64,000 nt of DNA from Adineta steineri. Taxonomy: Eukaryota; Rotifera; Eurotatoria; Adinetida; Adinetidae. Under the pieces are notes generated by a model, which saw nothing but the letters and a program-made list of their open reading frames with translations, made no database searches and was not told the DNA's origin. Position 1 is the first letter of the stretch; every line of letters begins with the position of its first letter. Shown here piece after piece: positions 1 to 10,556 of the stretch. The stretch spans positions 1 to 64,000 of the forward strand of contig CAJNOI010000160.1 in NCBI GenBank assembly GCA_905250115.1, written 5' to 3'. The translations under genes were made by a program, and so were the position numbers.

Positions 1-131
1 GTGGGTGTGGGTGTCGGCGTGGTTGTATGTGCGGAGAGAGTCAGAGTGCCTGATAAAGGAAAAGATTCTCAAACCCACACCCATACTCACCGCACGCTCA
101 CACCCACATCCACACGTACACCCATACCCGC
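1..131. repeat. Telomere-like G-rich/C-rich inverted element, cut by window edge
   Basis: The first 35 bases are rich in GTGGGTGTGG on the plus strand. After a spacer of about 40 bases (from about 36), positions 73-131 are the C-rich complement type (CCCACACCC, CACCCACATCC). The two halves could pair as a hairpin. The left end lies outside the window. It belongs to the dispersed family described at 26898-26962. Confidence 0.6.
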
Positions 132-325
132 ATATATATCATATGTTATATGTGTGATCTTTGGATCGTCAGAATAGTTTATTTACTCGATTTAAGTCGT
201 CTAATGCGACCCAAGAAGATGGTCGAAATAGTGATCACGGTGTTCTTTTTTATTCATACTGTAATTTATTGAAATACTGTCAGATAAAAACTCTAGCAGT
301 CTGTTTTAAGTTTACATGGAGATCG

Positions 326-1306
326 TTAAACATAAACATTAAGATTAATATAATGTTTTTTCTTCTTACCATCATAATTAACATTTTCGACCGTAAATTC
401 AACACCTGTTCTTAACAATATTTCCTCTTCTTCTGGAAATTGTGAATAGTCACTAATATCAATAGCCTTCTTTTGTCTTGAATAGATCTTTTTTAGTTGC
501 ATAATGAACACTGTATTAGTATCGAAAAATTCAGCAAATTCTTGACTTTTACTTGTTGAACTAAAACCAGACCATCGGTATGATATGCTATTTTTCGCAG
601 CCTCTTTGTAATCATCGATCATAGACAATGATAAATTCATTCCACGGTAAACTGTTATACCATGAACTTCGACTGATGAAGGATGTTGGAAACAAAGACA
701 TAGAAGGCGAACAAATGGTCCGTATATTTTGATTTTTGAATGATCAGCTTCGCGTAAAAATTGATTGAGGTGTGAATAGAGAAATGTTTGCATTGAATAG
801 ATTCGTAGGCATTCTTGACAAACTTCATTAGAAGACAAATCCATGAGTTCGAACAATGATTTGATTAAAATTTCAGATTCTGGTTGTTTTCCCAGCTCGT
901 TCCCGACTTTTTTTAATCCTGTGGCCAATAACTGAAGCTCATGCTTAATAGCTGGTCTTTCTGTAATAGGATCAAAGAAAAGACTTTCATATCTGAAAAC
1001 AATGTATGATATTTAATCAGGGAAACATCAAAACAACAGTTCAAACAGGTCGACTTCGCGACACCGATATTACCTGTGTATATTTAGGCAATACTCTCTG
1101 GGTGTGAGACATTCTTCAACAACTGGAACAGGATTCTTCGATTCCCCATTATCAAACGTCTTTGCCTTTAATGCTTCAATAACATTGAAACGACCAGGCC
1201 GACGTCGTTCAGTAGATTGAATACTAACAACTTCTTCTTGTTCAATTTGATTCGATGATAATGGTGATATGTTTATATTCATTATTGTATCAGTAGGATG
1301 ATGCAT
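326..1306 (-). CDS. ADP-ribosyltransferase (arginine-type ART fold), two exons
   Basis: Two exons on the minus strand: 1306-1074 (donor after CACAG) and 992-326 (acceptor TTTTCAG), joining in frame across an intron of about 80 nt to give roughly 300 residues. The C-terminal exon carries the three signatures of arginine-specific mono-ADP-ribosyltransferases: VYRG (Arg), SGFSSTSKS (the S-T-S stretch) and FPEEEEILL (the E-x-E acidic catalytic motif, about positions 421-435). No signal peptide or transmembrane segment is evident, so a cytoplasmic protein is inferred. The N-terminal exon is polar and unrecognised. ARTs of this type transfer ADP-ribose from NAD to proteins; the target is unknown. 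All three catalytic landmarks are present, so activity is plausible. Three other ART-type genes occur in this window. Confidence 0.8.
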
Positions 1307-1672
1307 CTTAAAACCAATTCAAAACAATGAGTGCACAAAGAAACATGGATATAACCTAGTCCAAGATAGTTTTGAAGCCATATATACTCTGGCAATCTAA
1401 TTCTTTTAGTTAGATCAACCTTAAGCTTTTATTGAAATAAAAATAAATAACGCTCGTCGATAAAACTCGTTTGACCATCGACTGAATTTCATTCAGGATT
1501 TTGATCAATCCCTTTCAAAAATAATGTTTTTACTTTCCTCAAAAGAGCACCTATACTACGCAACACAGAAGGTTTCTTTGATTGTCGGCGTTTCTCTAGA
1601 GCGTTACTCCTAACTCATTCCTTACCCGTCGTCTCCCTGCGTTCTATCATACGCCAAACATTCATTTACAGC
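1307..1672. other. Intergenic, no feature recognised
   Basis: This gap follows the start of the minus-strand ART gene. I see no coding stretch, RNA gene or repeat in it. It probably holds the promoter and 5' UTR of that gene. Confidence 0.4.
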
Positions 1673-2316
1673 ATGAGCTCAGTTGTCTCACATTCTGAAG
1701 ATCGAGTATCATTCGCCAGGTAATTATTCAAAACCTACGGATCTATTATTCTTTCATAATCTGATATAATATTCGTCCGCCGAAAACCATTCGTCTATTC
1801 TCGCCTTTCACGAAATAGACAACTATCGGATTCTCTCTAAATTACTCAGCATCGATCGGATATTAACTAGCATTCAAGCATTTTTTTCATCAAAACTGTT
1901 CATGCGTTCGAATGAAGAATGATCTTGAGCCCACAAACACCGTAGGGCTTTATTATTTCAGATATGAACAATCTGTTTCAGTAATTCTCTGCAGCTACAA
2001 TTGTCTCATTCGTCGACTTCCTTAGCTTTGATCTGATTTCTGTAACTATGAGTGTTTAGAGAGAGGGAATCCCGAGACAAAGCTACCATTGGGAATCAAG
2101 GTGTATCTTACTCCCACACCAGTCAACACCTATGCTTTTGCGAAGAAAACTGATGAATCGGCTTTCGAGAGTTCTCTTCTCCTTTATCAAGAGAGACCTT
2201 CATTTTTGACAGTAAAACTCTGGGTCTTCCAATATGATAAGAAAGAACCGATCGCTTCTGCTGCCATTGCCAGAAAAAGGGTCCCATCTCGTTCTAGGAG
2301 ACTTATTCTGGTGTGA
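1673..2316 (+). CDS. Possible two-exon gene of unknown function (tentative)
   Basis: A short exon-like stretch starts ATGAGCTCAG at 1673 and runs to a GTAATT donor near 1721. It can join in frame to a segment from about 2059 to a TGA at 2316; that segment is free of stops and less AT-rich than its surroundings. The second part includes LPLGIKVYLTPTPVN and SFLTVKLWVFQYDKKEP. From about 2270 a different frame stays open (LPLPEKGSHLVLGDLFW onward, to about 2446, where TGT|GTAATG could be a donor), so the gene may be frameshifted or have more exons. I recognise no family. It runs tail to tail into the E2 gene on the opposite strand. Confidence 0.25.
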
Positions 2317-2534
2317 TGAAGACAGAGTATCGAGTTTCTCTATCAACAATGATCAGCAATTCACGGGAATCAAGTTAGCAGGTCACGAGAGGACAAATTT
2401 TCTGTTTGCCGAGCTACGAAATGGTTTTCATGGTATTGGGACTTGTGTAATGTTTTTTCTATCTCTGATCGGCGACAAACACTCAGACAAACTATCTTTT
2501 TCACGCCAAACTCCCTTCAGACGAGGAAACACAC

Positions 2535-3186
2535 TTAAAATACGAAATAATACAATGTACTTACGTTACTCAGATCTTTTTGTGCTCCCACAGGAACCCC
2601 AACTGTCGTAGCGTATGTTCTTGTCCATTCTTTTGCTTTTCTGTTATATTCTGTGCGGTCTTCTTGGTATAAAAAGGCAGCCTCAGGCACAAAAAAATCA
2701 TCAGTATTTGGATCTGATAACAAAAAAACAATGGATAGTAAAGTGTTATCTATAGTTAGTGCCGTAGCCCATTGGTTACGAAGAAGGTCCAAACATATGT
2801 CGCCTTTCGAGCTTATATTTGGATGATATATTTTTGTTTTAAATTTTATTATTGGTGGCTTGAATGGATATTCTACTGGAAAGCGTATATCGAGTACGAA
2901 TACACCATTTTCATATGGTGTACCCACGGGTCCTTGCATCAGAGCTTCCCAGTGTTTGTAATCTTTACTTTCAGAGTCAAGGGAAACGCTAAGAATATCG
3001 TCCGACCGATACTTAAGTTTTTTTATTTCATTTCGGAGGCGTTTGAAGCAATCTTCTAAAAGATTACAAGACGCGTTTTTTGTAAAAAAAAAGTTTGGAA
3101 ACATTTTACTCACCTCGTCGGTTCGCACCGTTACTATTTGCAAATTCTTCTTCTGTTAACTTTAGAAATCGGTGTGCTATTGCCAT
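2535..3186 (-). CDS. Ubiquitin-conjugating enzyme E2 (UBC fold)
   Basis: Exon 1 is 3186-3114 (MAIAHRFLKLTEEEF...), followed by an intron of 58 nt with GTGAGT/TTTTAG ends, then exon 2 from 3055. The joined protein has a 25-residue N-terminal extension and a full UBC core: FPVEYPFKPP, IYHPNIS (HPN at about 102-104) and GDICLDLL with the catalytic Cys near residue 112, then RNQWATALTI and DPNTDDF. It resembles the UBE2D class but is divergent. It should accept ubiquitin, or a related modifier, from an E1 as a thioester. The stop at 2535 follows AAC|GTAAGT, a good donor, so the last residues may come from an unseen exon downstream. The extra N-terminus is unusual for the UBE2D class. Confidence 0.85.
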
Positions 3187-3259
3187 TTAGATTCCAATAT
3201 TTGAATATCTTTCACCGAGACAAAAAAAGAGAATGTAGAAACTTTTAATAGAAGCTTCA

Positions 3260-3421
3260 AGAGAAAGGTGTAGGTGCCGGTTGGGGTATAGGCGTTGGTC
3301 GAGAGACCATGGGTGCTGCTATGTGATGTGGATGTGCGTGTAAGAGAAGAAGACGGTACCGTACACCCACCTACCCACATCCACCCACACCAACACCCAC
3401 ATATCCACACACACCCTCAAG
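3260..3421. repeat. Telomere-like inverted element
   Basis: The left half is degenerate G-rich sequence starting near CTTCAAGAG. The right half is C-rich (ACCCACATCC, CACACACCC) and ends in the family terminus ACCCTCAAG. It lies just upstream of the E2 start codon, so it could overlap that gene's promoter. Confidence 0.6.
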
Positions 3422-4040
3422 ATGGTCTTGTTTTTCAGTCTTAACTAAATCGGATCGTATAAGAGAATTGTCTCGAGTACTGTGCAACTTTTTTGATACT
3501 TTTATCTGTGTTTTATCTATTGCAGAGAACTTGATCGTAGCTGATAGAGTTAGTGCGGTAAAGTTCTATTACATTTTCGATTAAACTAGTTCATGATTTA
3601 GTTGAATAAAATAACATGTTGACGAAGTTTTAAAGAATAAGTCTTTAGTTAATGACAGACATAATCAAGATCTAATGAGTGAGAAAAATAACGTGCGCGA
3701 GAGAAAAGTCATAGAATACTTTACGTATAATATAGTGACTAAGAGCATCTGCATGTCACTCAATTATTCACTGATTCAACTGTTCGATTATTTCACTTTT
3801 CACGTATTTAACCATGTATTCAACTGCTCAATCTTTCTATTACCATTATACTCAACGTAGGCTTTAACCGTTGAAGTATTCGATGATTTAACTTTTTGAC
3901 TTTTCTATTGATCACATTTGCATGGTGTTAGTGTGGTTATTAGAACTCGAAACTAATATTATAGCCTGAAAAGTTTTCGTTGTGGTTATTTGTTATGATT
4001 ATGAAACTATTGCTTTCATCGTTACGTTACGCGATATATT
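3422..4040. other. Intergenic, no feature recognised
   Basis: AT-rich sequence with only short chance reading frames, for example at 3675-3860. No protein or RNA family is recognisable. Confidence 0.4.
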
Positions 4041-4385
4041 CAGACAAACAAAGCCTCTAAAAAAATGCGTTTAAAATTCGTAAATACACCGTTTTTACGT
4101 ATCAGAAACGTAAAAACGCCATTATTACGAATTCTTAACGCGTTTCTACACAATTTTTTGGAAATCGTTTTACTGCGTTAAAATTTACTCTATAGTTACT
4201 CGTTGAAACGCAGAATTCAACGTGGTTTTACACGTTATTTTGTGAGTTTTAACGCGTTAATCACAGTAAACAAAGCTAACGGAGATAAAAATCGTAAAAA
4301 TGTGCGCTTTTCCCGATTTTATTTTCGTTAAAATTTCAAAATTTCAACGCGTATTTCTCCGTTTTTTTTGAGTTTTGTCTGTCTG
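4041..4385. mobile_element. Foldback/MITE-like element, about 345 bp
   Basis: The left end reads CAGACAAACAAAG and the right end, on the opposite strand, reads CAGACAGACAAAA. Inside, AACGCGTT-type and CGTAAAAA/TTTTTACG motifs recur in both orientations, so the whole block can fold back on itself imperfectly. It has no coding capacity. No clear target-site duplication was found. It could be a non-autonomous DNA transposon remnant; the assignment rests on the inverted symmetry alone. Confidence 0.4.
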
Positions 4386-4649
4386 GGTAGTCAAGAGACT
4401 AGTATCTTCACACTTATTCTTGCGCTAAATTCTGAACTTCGGAAGGTATTTAGTGTGGTGAAGTAGAATATTTACTTTTTACTGACGCTAAGGTATACGA
4501 AGATGAGACTATTTTGCTCACCTTCACTATCACGACTAGCTAAAAACTCTACTGAATCAATAAGTACTCGGATTCATCTTCGATCTTTACATCTATCCAC
4601 CGAAAAACCAAAAAGTAACACCACACTTCCTACTGAGTTATGAAACAAT
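4386..4649. other. Intergenic, no feature recognised
   Basis: Sequence between the foldback element and the 41-bp minisatellite. I see no gene or repeat here. Confidence 0.4.
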
Positions 4650-5095
4650 TTCCTTCTGTTCGTATGAGAGTGACAATAATTTTTTCTGAAAAAGAAAATG
4701 TAATAATGAGAGCAAAAAATATTCCTTTCATTATTGAGAATGTAAGAACGATGATAGACAAGTTTTTTTTCTTTGCGTAAAAGACTGAAGTAAAAAGAAA
4801 TGCGTTTTTTTCAGGAAGGAGTGTATAGGAATGAGAACAAGAAAAATACGTCTGCCAATGAGAATACATGAATGATGATAGACAAGTTTTTTCTGGGAAA
4901 GAGTCTATGAATAAGGGTATAAATAAGTTTTTTTTCTGGAAGGAGAATGTAGAAATGACTACAAAAACATTTTTGCAACAAGAAGAATATAATTACGATG
5001 ATGAACAAATTTTTTCTGGGAAAAAGTGTAACAACACAAACAAAAAACAATTTTTTCAGGAGATAGACTGTAGGAATGACAGTAAGTTGTGTTCG
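4650..5095. repeat. Degenerate minisatellite, ~41-bp period
   Basis: A recurring unit of the form T6-CTGGGAAAGAG, then TGTA.GAATGA, then ACAA.AA is visible with anchors near 4680, 4766, 4806, 4887, 4929, 4971, 5011 and 5051, plus weaker copies near 4722 and 4848. The spacing averages about 41 bp, giving around ten copies. The period is not a multiple of three, so the reading frames across it are by-products and not repeat proteins. Confidence 0.6.
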
Positions 5096-5854
5096 CAGAA
5101 AATGTCTGCATGTTTTGCTCACTTCCTGCAACCAAAAACACAAGGAATCCCTACAAGATCTTTGTCAAATTCTCTAGAATATAGAACGGAGATACCAACG
5201 AGGTGTCATAGGAAATACGACTTGTTTTTTAAATTGATTTAACTCTTCGCATCATACATATTTTGATAGAGGGTGTACGAACGGTATAAATATGATACCC
5301 ACATCCACACCCACGCCCTTATGTTTGATAAAGTTCAAGAATTATTAATTGAGATAAACTTACAATTGAATGCTGTACTACAACAAGATCTTCTCCTGAC
5401 ATAAGAATGACTTCCAATCGTCTTAATGCCAATGATTATGTCAAATTTGATCGATACGAACAATCGTTGGTTATTTTCTTTTCAAGAATTTCAACTTGAA
5501 CTAAATTCATAATGAATTTATAGAAGAATTTCCTTTTCTCTATAAGAAATTAATCTTACTTTTATTCATGGAATTTATTTACACGAATTAATAACTAACC
5601 GTTCCAAGTTTGGAAGATTGAAACACTAATAAAATCTTGTTTCACACATTGATTTCATTGTTAGTAATTGAAGATTAATAAATGATGAAAATTGATAAAA
5701 GGAATAAGTTATCTTTTTAAATACGACCCATATATTAACTAGAGATAATAATTGAAGTTGATCATAATAGTCACTAATAGAATATATTTGAGAACAAAAT
5801 GCAACTGTCTACGTATCGTATTTTCTATGTAATAGTTCTTTGACAAGAATGCTA

Positions 5855-5892
<38 letters not shown>

Positions 5893-6141
5893 CCAAAGTT
5901 CGTTAACACTTTGGACAAGATGATCTTCTATTCAATGTAGAAGTTTACAGATAAAACATAACTAATACTAATAATAACTAATTCAGAATATTCATCAATC
6001 GGGAGTATGTCCCGAAAATTTCAAAGAAAATACCTCGCAATAAAAAACTCTTTGACTCTCAAACAATTTTATTTATATCAACATTAAAAGTTTTTTTCTT
6101 AAATATTTATTCAAGGTTATTAACAAAAACAAAACTTATTT
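5096..6141. other. Intergenic, with a short C-rich half element
   Basis: AT-rich sequence without a recognisable gene. At 5270-5312 a short GAGGGTGT stretch faces a C-rich stretch (CCCACATCC, CACACCCACGCCC), a small or decayed member of the telomere-like family. A TA microsatellite lies at 5860-5889. Confidence 0.4.
5860..5889. repeat. (TA)n microsatellite
   Basis: About 15 uninterrupted TA units. Confidence 0.9.
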
Positions 6142-7468
6142 CTATTTGAAGTAAATATGATAACGTTGTCGCTGAATTGTATAATCTAATAAAAGTTTTT
6201 CATCATAAATCATTTGATTTAATTGTTTTATCATTTGATCATCTGCTGTTCTTATAAAAATACATAATAAATGTAAATATTCATAATGTTTTTGATTAAT
6301 TTCTTTTAAAATTGGTTCAATATTTATATTTTTTATACATTCAACACTAAGATATTCCATTTGAGGACAAAATGACATGAGAAAATAAATATCTTTAATA
6401 GTAGATGCCGTGTCCAAATAAACATATTTTATATTTTTTGCATGTTCGAATGCAGATGTTGTAGGATATTCTTGATTTAAAGCTGAAGTATCTCGATAAA
6501 ATTCTAAAGAATATAAATTTATTGAGATAAGATCAGGTAATAAATGTAGTATTTGCATTAAACTTTCATTAAGAATGTGTTGCTCAATATTTAAATGAGA
6601 AATTTGTGTGACATTTAAAACACATTTAATTCGATTGAATAGAATATTAGCAGGTTCACCAGAATAAACATATTTGATTGTCAATTGAGTTGATTTAGAA
6701 TGTTCATGAGAAGAATTTATATAATTATACCATCTTTTTCTAAAAAAAGAAAAGAAAATAAATTGAAAAGGATATAACTAAACGTTACTTGTATGAACGG
6801 ACATAATATTGAATATTATATTCATAAATCTCTATATCGAAAATCAAATTTCGTTGAATCCAAAATGGTGAATTGAATTGATTTCTTTCTCCATCATAAA
6901 TCGGACAATTACGACCATATCCTGATTCACGAAAACATAAAGAAAATTTTTCTAATAGAGGAAAATTTTGTGAAATTAGTTTTTCCCAACGATAAGCATA
7001 AAGATAAGTTATATCTAGATGTGAATAAGCAATAATATGTAAAATTTTTAATTTCGAATTCATTTCTTCCATAAAAAATTCAATTTCATCAAAGTCTAAT
7101 TAATTTGTAAATAATGATAAATCAATGAGATTATTTAAATTCACTGATAGCATATCTTCTATATCTGAATCATCTGTACTTCCATGTGAAAGCTTAAGGC
7201 GACGAAGATTTGGTGTATGGAATATTAATGCATTAAGTTCATCAAATGTATACCAATGAGCTATATTTTAATATTCAATTGTACTGATTTGGTTATTATT
7301 TGAAATTGGAATTAATATTGAACATTCACCTCCACATAAACAAAGTTCATTTGATTTTAATTTTGGCAATGAAAATATTAATTGATAAATCTGACTTAAA
7401 TCTTCAATTGAATCTGTTGTTTGGATATTTAATGAATATTCAAACAAAAATCGAATCATCTGTAACAT
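6142..7468 (-). pseudogene. F-box/LRR-like protein, 5'-truncated with two in-frame TAA stops
   Basis: On the minus strand one frame continues from 7468 to about 6789, is spliced (GTAACG...TTTAG, intron 6788-6740), and ends at 6142. It is interrupted by TAA at 7268-7270 and again at 7100-7102, with clear coding on both sides (for example FHTPNLRRLKLSHGS between them). Segments match the intact paralogue at 19256: RWEKLISQNFPLLEKFSLCF here corresponds to RWQNLIEIYLPVLTVFKFCF there. The N-terminal F-box is absent, because coding stops near 7468 where an unrelated plus-strand remnant begins. F-box proteins bring substrates to SCF ubiquitin ligases. This copy looks dead. The retained splice site shows it derives from an ordinary gene. 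Confidence 0.65.
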
Positions 7469-7949
7469 TTAGTTTTTCATTAAGTCAAGGACAATCAATT
7501 AAATGGCATCAAAATCTTTCATTTATTTATGTTTCTGCTCATCAAAATAATATTATTGAAGAGATTCATAAGAATATTTTATCAAAAGGTTTAAAAAAGA
7601 TTTAATTTTTATAACGAAAAAATTATCGTTTCTCGATGAATCGAAACAACCACAACATTATAAAAAGCAAGCTATTCTATGTTTTGATTTCTCAAAACGT
7701 ATTGATAATTGGCGAACTACTACAAAAAAATATAATCAACTTGATCAATGGATTTGGGATAAAGATGATGGAATATTTACTAGACCATTTATAACTTTGT
7801 ATCCAAATATATCAAATTATTTCATTGATGAATATCCTCAACTTAACATGCGTACAAATGTTATGGGAATTTATAATTTACTTTGGAACAATATTTTAAT
7901 AATCTTTCAATGGCGAGGTTTCTTCAGGAGGCAATGTCAAAACGAATGA
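7434..7949 (+). pseudogene. 3' remnant of an unrecognised gene, frameshifted
   Basis: Plus-strand coding-like sequence runs from about 7434 to 7605 (ending NIIEEIHKNILSKGLKK) and continues in another frame from about 7570 to a TGA at 7947-7949 (LDESKQPQHYKKQ, LDQWIWDKDDGIFTRPF, YPNISNYFIDEYPQLN). The frame change near 7590-7605 and the missing 5' end suggest a decayed gene fragment. I do not recognise the family. It meets the truncated F-box remnant head to head, which points to an old rearrangement junction near 7450. Confidence 0.4.
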
Positions 7950-8009
7950 TATTTATATAAAAATACTTGAATTAAATATTTCATAAATCCACATTCATAT
8001 CTTAATTGA

Positions 8010-9101
8010 TTAACAATAAAATTGAGCTTCAATAACTGAATTAGGTGCTTGAATAGGATATAATTTAATAAATTTCCATCCAGTTTTATTTAATAAATCT
8101 TCATATTCATATTGTGTTCTTTCTCTTGCATTATCAGTTAGAATGGCCATAGCCATATCAAGTCCGTATGTTTGCCAATTACTTGTAGCACCTTCTGGGA
8201 AAATAATATGTTCAACAATAAATATTGTTATTAATGAATTTTTTTTATTTTCATTTGCTTGACGAATTGATGATAAAACTTTTAAACATTTATTATCGTT
8301 AAAACCATGTAAAATATGTTTAAGTATATATGCATCGGCTAATGGAATAGTTGCGAAATCAAGCATATCACCAGAAATAAAACCCCATTTATCATTAGAT
8401 ACTTCACGTGATATAAATTCTTCACCATTATTAACTTCATTAATAATTGGAGATAAATCGAAAACAATTCCATATTGAATATTTGAATATTTTTTAAGAA
8501 TTTGTGCTAAAAATGTTCCACGATTTCCTCCAAGATCAACTATAGTTTTAAATCGACTAAAATCAATACCATCAACTAATTTAATACCTGCTTCTATTGA
8601 CATTGTTGTCATAGCACCATTATAAATTGATAAAAATTCTTTATCATTACATTTATTTAATAATGTAAACATATCAAAACTATCAACTTTATCATCAGTT
8701 TGATTATAGACAATTTTATGAAATTGTAAACTTGCATTAGTAAGTACTGATCCAAACATAAAACGAATAAGATCTCGAACATGTGATGGATGATCTGATG
8801 TCATCATTTGACCAGATTCAGTTAAAATAAAATGTTTATCATCATTAATCAATTTAACAATTCCACCATATACACAAACATTTAATATTCGTTTAAGTAA
8901 ATCATTATTCCATTTTTGTTTATCATTATTAACAATTTCTTCTATTGTTAAACCAGTATCTAATTGAGCATGAATTAATCGATCAGCTAAACCTAATTCA
9001 ACAAATGTATAAATAGCCCAATTAATAAAATGATGATATGTCATCGATAAAAATTTTGGTAAACCATCAATAGTTAATGGTGAGATTGGAGCAAAAGCCA
9101 T
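8010..9101 (-). CDS. O-methyltransferase, family 2 (COMT/ASMT-like)
   Basis: Single exon of 363 residues, the usual length for SAM-dependent small-molecule O-methyltransferases. An N-terminal winged-helix dimerisation region (about 15-105) is followed by the Rossmann domain. Visible motifs are IVDLGGNRGTFL (SAM-binding motif I, about 187-198), FDLSPII (214-220), GDMLDF (244-249) and LKHILHGFND with the probable catalytic His at 265; VEHII and a C-terminal EYEDLLNKTGWKF follow. The substrate cannot be read from sequence; phenolic or polyketide-like hydroxyls are typical for the family. It lacks introns while nearby metazoan genes have them, which fits horizontal acquisition, though that needs a tree. 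ASMT-like animal enzymes are the alternative origin. Confidence 0.85.
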   Translation of the reverse strand: MAFAPISPLTIDGLPKFLSMTYHHFINWAIYTFVELGLADRLIHAQLDTGLTIEEIVNNDKQKWNNDLLKRILNVCVYGGIVKLINDDKHFILTESGQMMTSDHPSHVRDLIRFMFGSVLTNASLQFHKIVYNQTDDKVDSFDMFTLLNKCNDKEFLSIYNGAMTTMSIEAGIKLVDGIDFSRFKTIVDLGGNRGTFLAQILKKYSNIQYGIVFDLSPIINEVNNGEEFISREVSNDKWGFISGDMLDFATIPLADAYILKHILHGFNDNKCLKVLSSIRQANENKKNSLITIFIVEHIIFPEGATSNWQTYGLDMAMAILTDNARERTQYEYEDLLNKTGWKFIKLYPIQAPNSVIEAQFYC

Positions 9102-9482
9102 TAAAATAGATAAGAATTATTATTGTGTCTTTCGATATAATTCGAAATAAAGAAAGAAAAAAAAAATAAACGAATTATTTATTTCTATTTTGATATTGAC
9201 TTAGATAAAAAAAATTACATATGTGTAAATTAATACTTTTCATTTTGTATTGCCATTGGATCAAGTTAAAAAAAGAAAAATTAATCCCCTTTATATTACT
9301 CGTTAAAGTAAATATAAAATATTATCTTAGTCATTAAAGTCTGTATAGGAAAATCGTAAATTAATCGCAAATTATTGAAATATCCTAAACACTGTTGATG
9401 TAATACCCATTAATCAACGATTTTTTTTCACTTGAATAAATACTTCATTCTACAATTTTCTATAGTTTATCCGTAGATAAAT
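9102..9482. other. Intergenic, no feature recognised
   Basis: AT-rich sequence upstream of the methyltransferase. It may hold the promoter, but no motif can be supported. Confidence 0.4.
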
Positions 9483-9560
9483 CTTGAGGGTGTGGGTGCT
9501 GTTACATCATCTTTAATGTGTACTATGTGCACTTTAAATGCTTGCACACCATTTTAGATG
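9483..9560. repeat. Telomere-like element, left terminus ATCTTGAGGG
   Basis: It starts ATCTTGAGGGTGTGGGTG and has a weak inverted right side (GCACACC...). The interior also has a short local symmetry (TAATGTGTACTATGTGCACTT). Confidence 0.5.
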
Positions 9561-9575
9561 GAAAAAAGAAGAAAT

Positions 9576-10556
9576 TTATTCAATATAAATTGGATAAAGC
9601 TGAGGAAGAGCATTATTAAAACCTCCACCATTAAAAGTTGGAATAAGAGTTGTTTTAGAACCATCTTTAACACGAGTTATTGTTAAGATTTGTTTTTCTT
9701 CAAAATTTTTATCATCGAAAGATAATTCTTCTGGCGAAAATGTAAAACAATCACTGCATTCTTTTGATTTCCATTGTATACGAACAGTATCATTTCCATT
9801 GATTCGATGTGGTGGAGTAATGAGCCAAATTTCTACTTTTACACTTTGATTTAAATCTATCTTTGATGTTTGTGGATTATAATAAAGACCAAGATTAAGA
9901 TCTCGACAAGTTAAATACCAATCTTTTGGTATTGATTCAAAATATTTATCAATTGGTTCTCCTACTGATATAATTTGATAAGGTGTAGTTTCTTGAATGA
10001 CATTCCAACCACGACGAATAACTGCAGTTGATCGAAGAGGAATTTGTGTATTTTTTTGAAAATAAATTTCTTGACATGGATACATTTCTCCACTATCTAC
10101 TGAACATGTTGTATTTGCAAACCAATAATCTTCAGCTCTTGACGAATCATTTGAATATTTCATTTCATAAGAAAATATATTATAACTTTTAATTTCAAAT
10201 GAAGTATGATTCACCCACCAATGAGCAGGAAATGAATTATATGCATTTCCCCCATATTTCCAATACGTACCATAAAAGCAATCGGAAGGAACAGAATTTG
10301 TTACTAGTTGAACATAATATTTTGATTCAGGTGTATCAGGAATTGTATAGGGAAGTTTCTTCGAAACATAGGATGATGTTCGTCCTGAGTCACCATAAGC
10401 AAGCGTGTAATAAGCACGTTGATTAATTTCATCAATTGCCATTATTGATACACCATTATTTGAAGAAAAGACAATTTGAGGTGGGAAATATGGTTGTGCA
10501 CTTTCGGCAACATAACACGAAAGAACGAACGATATTAAACACAACAAGATTTTCAT
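9576..10556 (-). CDS. Secreted glycoprotein of unknown function
   Basis: Single exon of 326 residues. An N-terminal signal peptide is clear (MKILLCLISFVLSCYVAESA). Several N-glycosylation sequons follow (NHTS, NDSS, NTTC, NQSV, NDTV) and there are paired Cys residues (CRDLNL, CSDCF). Near the C-terminus, SPEELSFDDKNFEEKQ and ILTITRVKDGS resemble an Ig-like/Calx-beta-type strand pattern, but I cannot name the domain with certainty. There is no transmembrane anchor, so secretion is inferred. I recognise no enzyme motif. The short flanking intergenic DNA gives no clue to its role. Confidence 0.7.
   Translation of the reverse strand: MKILLCLISFVLSCYVAESAQPYFPPQIVFSSNNGVSIMAIDEINQRAYYTLAYGDSGRTSSYVSKKLPYTIPDTPESKYYVQLVTNSVPSDCFYGTYWKYGGNAYNSFPAHWWVNHTSFEIKSYNIFSYEMKYSNDSSRAEDYWFANTTCSVDSGEMYPCQEIYFQKNTQIPLRSTAVIRRGWNVIQETTPYQIISVGEPIDKYFESIPKDWYLTCRDLNLGLYYNPQTSKIDLNQSVKVEIWLITPPHRINGNDTVRIQWKSKECSDCFTFSPEELSFDDKNFEEKQILTITRVKDGSKTTLIPTFNGGGFNNALPQLYPIYIE

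Noticed and set aside
1..131. True telomere end at the left edge
   Set aside because: The G-rich tract is short, imperfect and followed by its own inverted complement, like the interstitial elements elsewhere. Genes follow at once.
3177..3410. 77-residue minus-strand Cys/Trp/Gly-rich frame
   Set aside because: It is a translation of the GT/CA-rich telomere-like element upstream of the E2 gene.
4868..5242. 124-residue plus-strand reading frame
   Set aside because: It runs through the 41-bp minisatellite, whose period is not a multiple of three. The protein is Lys/Asn/Phe-rich without domain features.
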